This document shows, one piece after another, positions 62,790 to 64,000 of a stretch of 64,000 bases of DNA. The stretch comes from Clostridiales bacterium. GTDB lineage: Bacteria; Bacillota; Clostridia; Oscillospirales; Oscillospiraceae. Numbering within the stretch: position 1 is the first letter of the stretch; every line of letters begins with the position of its first letter. The position numbers and the translations under genes were made by a program. The notes beneath the pieces are model-generated. The model saw only the letters and a program-made list of their open reading frames with translations, was not told where the DNA came from and made no database searches. The DNA lies in assembly GCA_012719035.1 (NCBI GenBank), contig JAAYBD010000022.1:1-64000 (forward strand), in the 5' to 3' direction.

Positions 62790-63347
62790 TCAAGTCTTTT
62801 TCTTAGGGATCAAGTCGCTTTTTATATACCTGTCCAGAAGCTTATAAGTAGCTAAAGTGACAAGTGTTCCGACCAGCGCTCCGCCTAAAACGTCGCTTGG
62901 ATAATGGACACCGACATAACAGCGGGAAAATGCTATAAGAACTGCGGGGATATATGAGAGCGCTCCTTTTCTGCCGAAGGCAAGAGTCAGCGCGAGTGCC
63001 GCGGCGAAGCTTGAACTTGAGTGGCCGGAAGGAAAAGAATACGAAGACAGAGGTTTTACCAAAATCGACAAATCCCCTATGGTATCATATGGTCTGGGTC
63101 GTGCTACAAGCTCTTTTATAAGCAAATCATTTATAAGATATGCCGATAGAAGACATATCAGAATATTGAAAGCGCGCCGTCTCGTTTTTTTAGGAACGAG
63201 CAGGACAAGCCCTATTGTTATCCAGATAAATCCGATGTCGCCGAGTTTCGTGATAAACACCATAAAAGCATCCATAAGCGGAATCCTTAGATTTTCCTGT
63301 ATAAAAAGCAGTGCTCCCGCATCAAAATTCTGAATTGCATTAGTCAT
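62790..63347 (-). CDS. PAP2-family membrane phosphatase
   Basis: A 185-residue membrane protein with five or six helices. KELVARPRPYD, SFPSGHSSSS and SRCYVGVHYPSDVLGG are the three phosphatase motifs with the catalytic histidines. Size and motifs fit BcrC-like undecaprenyl-diphosphatases or lipid phosphatases. Its ATG overlaps the stop of the upstream beta-helix gene by 4 bases, so it is the downstream gene of an operon. Confidence 0.92.
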   Translation of the reverse strand: MTNAIQNFDAGALLFIQENLRIPLMDAFMVFITKLGDIGFIWITIGLVLLVPKKTRRRAFNILICLLSAYLINDLLIKELVARPRPYDTIGDLSILVKPLSSYSFPSGHSSSSFAAALALTLAFGRKGALSYIPAVLIAFSRCYVGVHYPSDVLGGALVGTLVTLATYKLLDRYIKSDLIPKKKT

Positions 63348-64000
63348 GGCTTTAGTTCAACGATATCGTTGTCCTCCATCACTATTTTTTGTTCGTTATA
63401 GACGCGCTTGCCGGCGGGAATAAAGCCGCGTACGCTTGTAAGCGGAAATATCCATGTATATGGACCGATATGCGTCCCCGGCTGTGTTACCGAGTTTGCA
63501 CCCAAGCGGGAACTGTCGCCCAAAATACAGCCGAAAAAGCTGTCGCCCAAATCAATTCGGTTTCCGTCAAACTTTAAAGTGGCATTTGTCTGGTTGAATT
63601 TACGGTTTGCCGTTATCACTCCGCTGCCGATGCGCGCCGATGCGCCAAGGATACTATCTCCCGCGAAAGCAAGAGAGGCAACCTTGGAACCGCCGAACAT
63701 CACGCAGTGCTTTACCTCGCTTCCGTGACCGATACTGCATCCGTCTGCCAATATGGTGTTGGGACGGACAATAGCCCCGGGCATAAGCTCGCAGTTTTTT
63801 CCTATGTAGACGGGACCGATTATAGTAACGTCATTGTAGATTGCAGTTCCCTCGCCGATGTAGTAATTGCCATGGAGATTGGGCGCACTGCCGCGTATTT
63901 CCCCGTGGTTCTCTTTTACATTGGGAGTTGCAATATTATCCCGTAAATAGATTTTTGCTTTCTCAAGTATCTCGTAGGTTTCAGAAAGACCTTCAAAGAA
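63344..64000 (-). CDS. Left-handed beta-helix (GlmU-like) acyltransferase or nucleotidyltransferase domain (5' partial)
   Basis: The frame stays open to the window end, so the N-terminus is missing; 218 residues are visible. They open with a short helix (FFEGLSETYEILEKAKIYL) and continue with hexapeptide repeats (YYIGEGTAIYNDVTIIGPVY, GAIVRPNTILADGCSIGHG, LGASARIGSGVITANRKF, LGDSSRLGANSVTQPGTHIG). This matches the C-terminal part of GlmU-like sugar-1-phosphate nucleotidyltransferases. An ATG at 63784 is internal and not the start. Coupled to the PAP2 gene. Confidence 0.82.
   Translation of the reverse strand, partial: FFEGLSETYEILEKAKIYLRDNIATPNVKENHGEIRGSAPNLHGNYYIGEGTAIYNDVTIIGPVYIGKNCELMPGAIVRPNTILADGCSIGHGSEVKHCVMFGGSKVASLAFAGDSILGASARIGSGVITANRKFNQTNATLKFDGNRIDLGDSFFGCILGDSSRLGANSVTQPGTHIGPYTWIFPLTSVRGFIPAGKRVYNEQKIVMEDNDIVELKP

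Overview
The window is chromosomal DNA from a low-to-mid GC Gram-positive anaerobe, most likely a spore-forming member of the Clostridia. The pointers are a coat-type transglutaminase (tgl), rubrerythrin with a PerR-like regulator, a clostridial glycerol locus with a DUF1667 protein, a NifS/NifU/Rrf2 set, a 2-hydroxyacyl-CoA dehydratase-family protein, an SLH-domain protein, frequent GTG/TTG starts with strong AGGAGG sites, and a vanG-type cluster. Both ends cut a gene. I see no rRNA, tRNA, CRISPR array, phage module or intact insertion sequence. Family calls rest on motifs and recalled family sequences; no search was run.

Layout. 1-3.9 kb: glycerol use (FAD oxidoreductase, DUF1667 protein, glpK, convergent antiterminator glpP). 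4-6.4 kb: DUF2804 protein and a queT-queF pair behind a preQ1-I riboswitch. 6.5-9.5 kb: PLP synthase pdxST divergent from a MocR/PdxR regulator. 9.5-17.8 kb: a large membrane protein, an orphan gene, a LysR/metallo-beta-lactamase-fold divergon, uppP, tgl with an unknown partner, a small XRE repressor. 18.2-19.8 kb: a GGDEF gene broken by a frameshift and an amber stop. 19.9-24.5 kb: a PucR-type regulator divergent from a 938-residue old-yellow-enzyme/acetoacetate-decarboxylase-like fusion. 24.6-27.7 kb: an AhpD-like protein, a dihydrolipoamide dehydrogenase carrying its own lipoyl domain, and lipoate ligase. 27.9-31.7 kb: two ECF-type sigma genes with a DUF4367 anti-sigma candidate, two secreted proteins and a membrane protein. 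31.8-33 kb: GNAT and flavodoxin. 33-40.4 kb: an Lsa-type ABC-F gene behind an attenuator leader, a cluster of palindromes, then vanR-vanS-acetyltransferase-vanG-vanXY-vanT. 40.4-43.6 kb: CooT-like and His-rich metal proteins, nifU, nifS and their Rrf2 regulator. 43.7-48 kb: orphan CheB, dehydratase-family protein, SLH/transglutaminase-like exoprotein. 48.1-53.7 kb: anchored protein, prolyl-tRNA deacylase, radical SAM protein with rlmA, perR-rubrerythrin, EamA transporter. 53.8-57 kb: flippase-like protein and a decayed old yellow enzyme. 57.4-64 kb: Na/Pi cotransporter, GNAT, an apparent radical-SAM pseudoenzyme, rpoN, a PAP2 phosphatase and a partial left-handed beta-helix protein.

How it works together. 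Several blocks look like self-contained circuits: preQ1-sensing of precursor uptake; Rrf2 control of Fe-S assembly through CCTAT-N7-ATAGG palindromes; peroxide sensing of rubrerythrin; a possible lipoyl-tethered thiol relay; and cell-envelope antibiotic defence (uppP, PAP2, ABC-F, D-Ala-D-Ser pathway). The points most worth a second look are the OYE-ADC fusion, the cluster-less radical SAM homologue, the AhpD/lipoyl-Lpd/LplA set, the ABC-F leader, and the vanG cluster with a stand-alone racemase and an inserted acetyltransferase.
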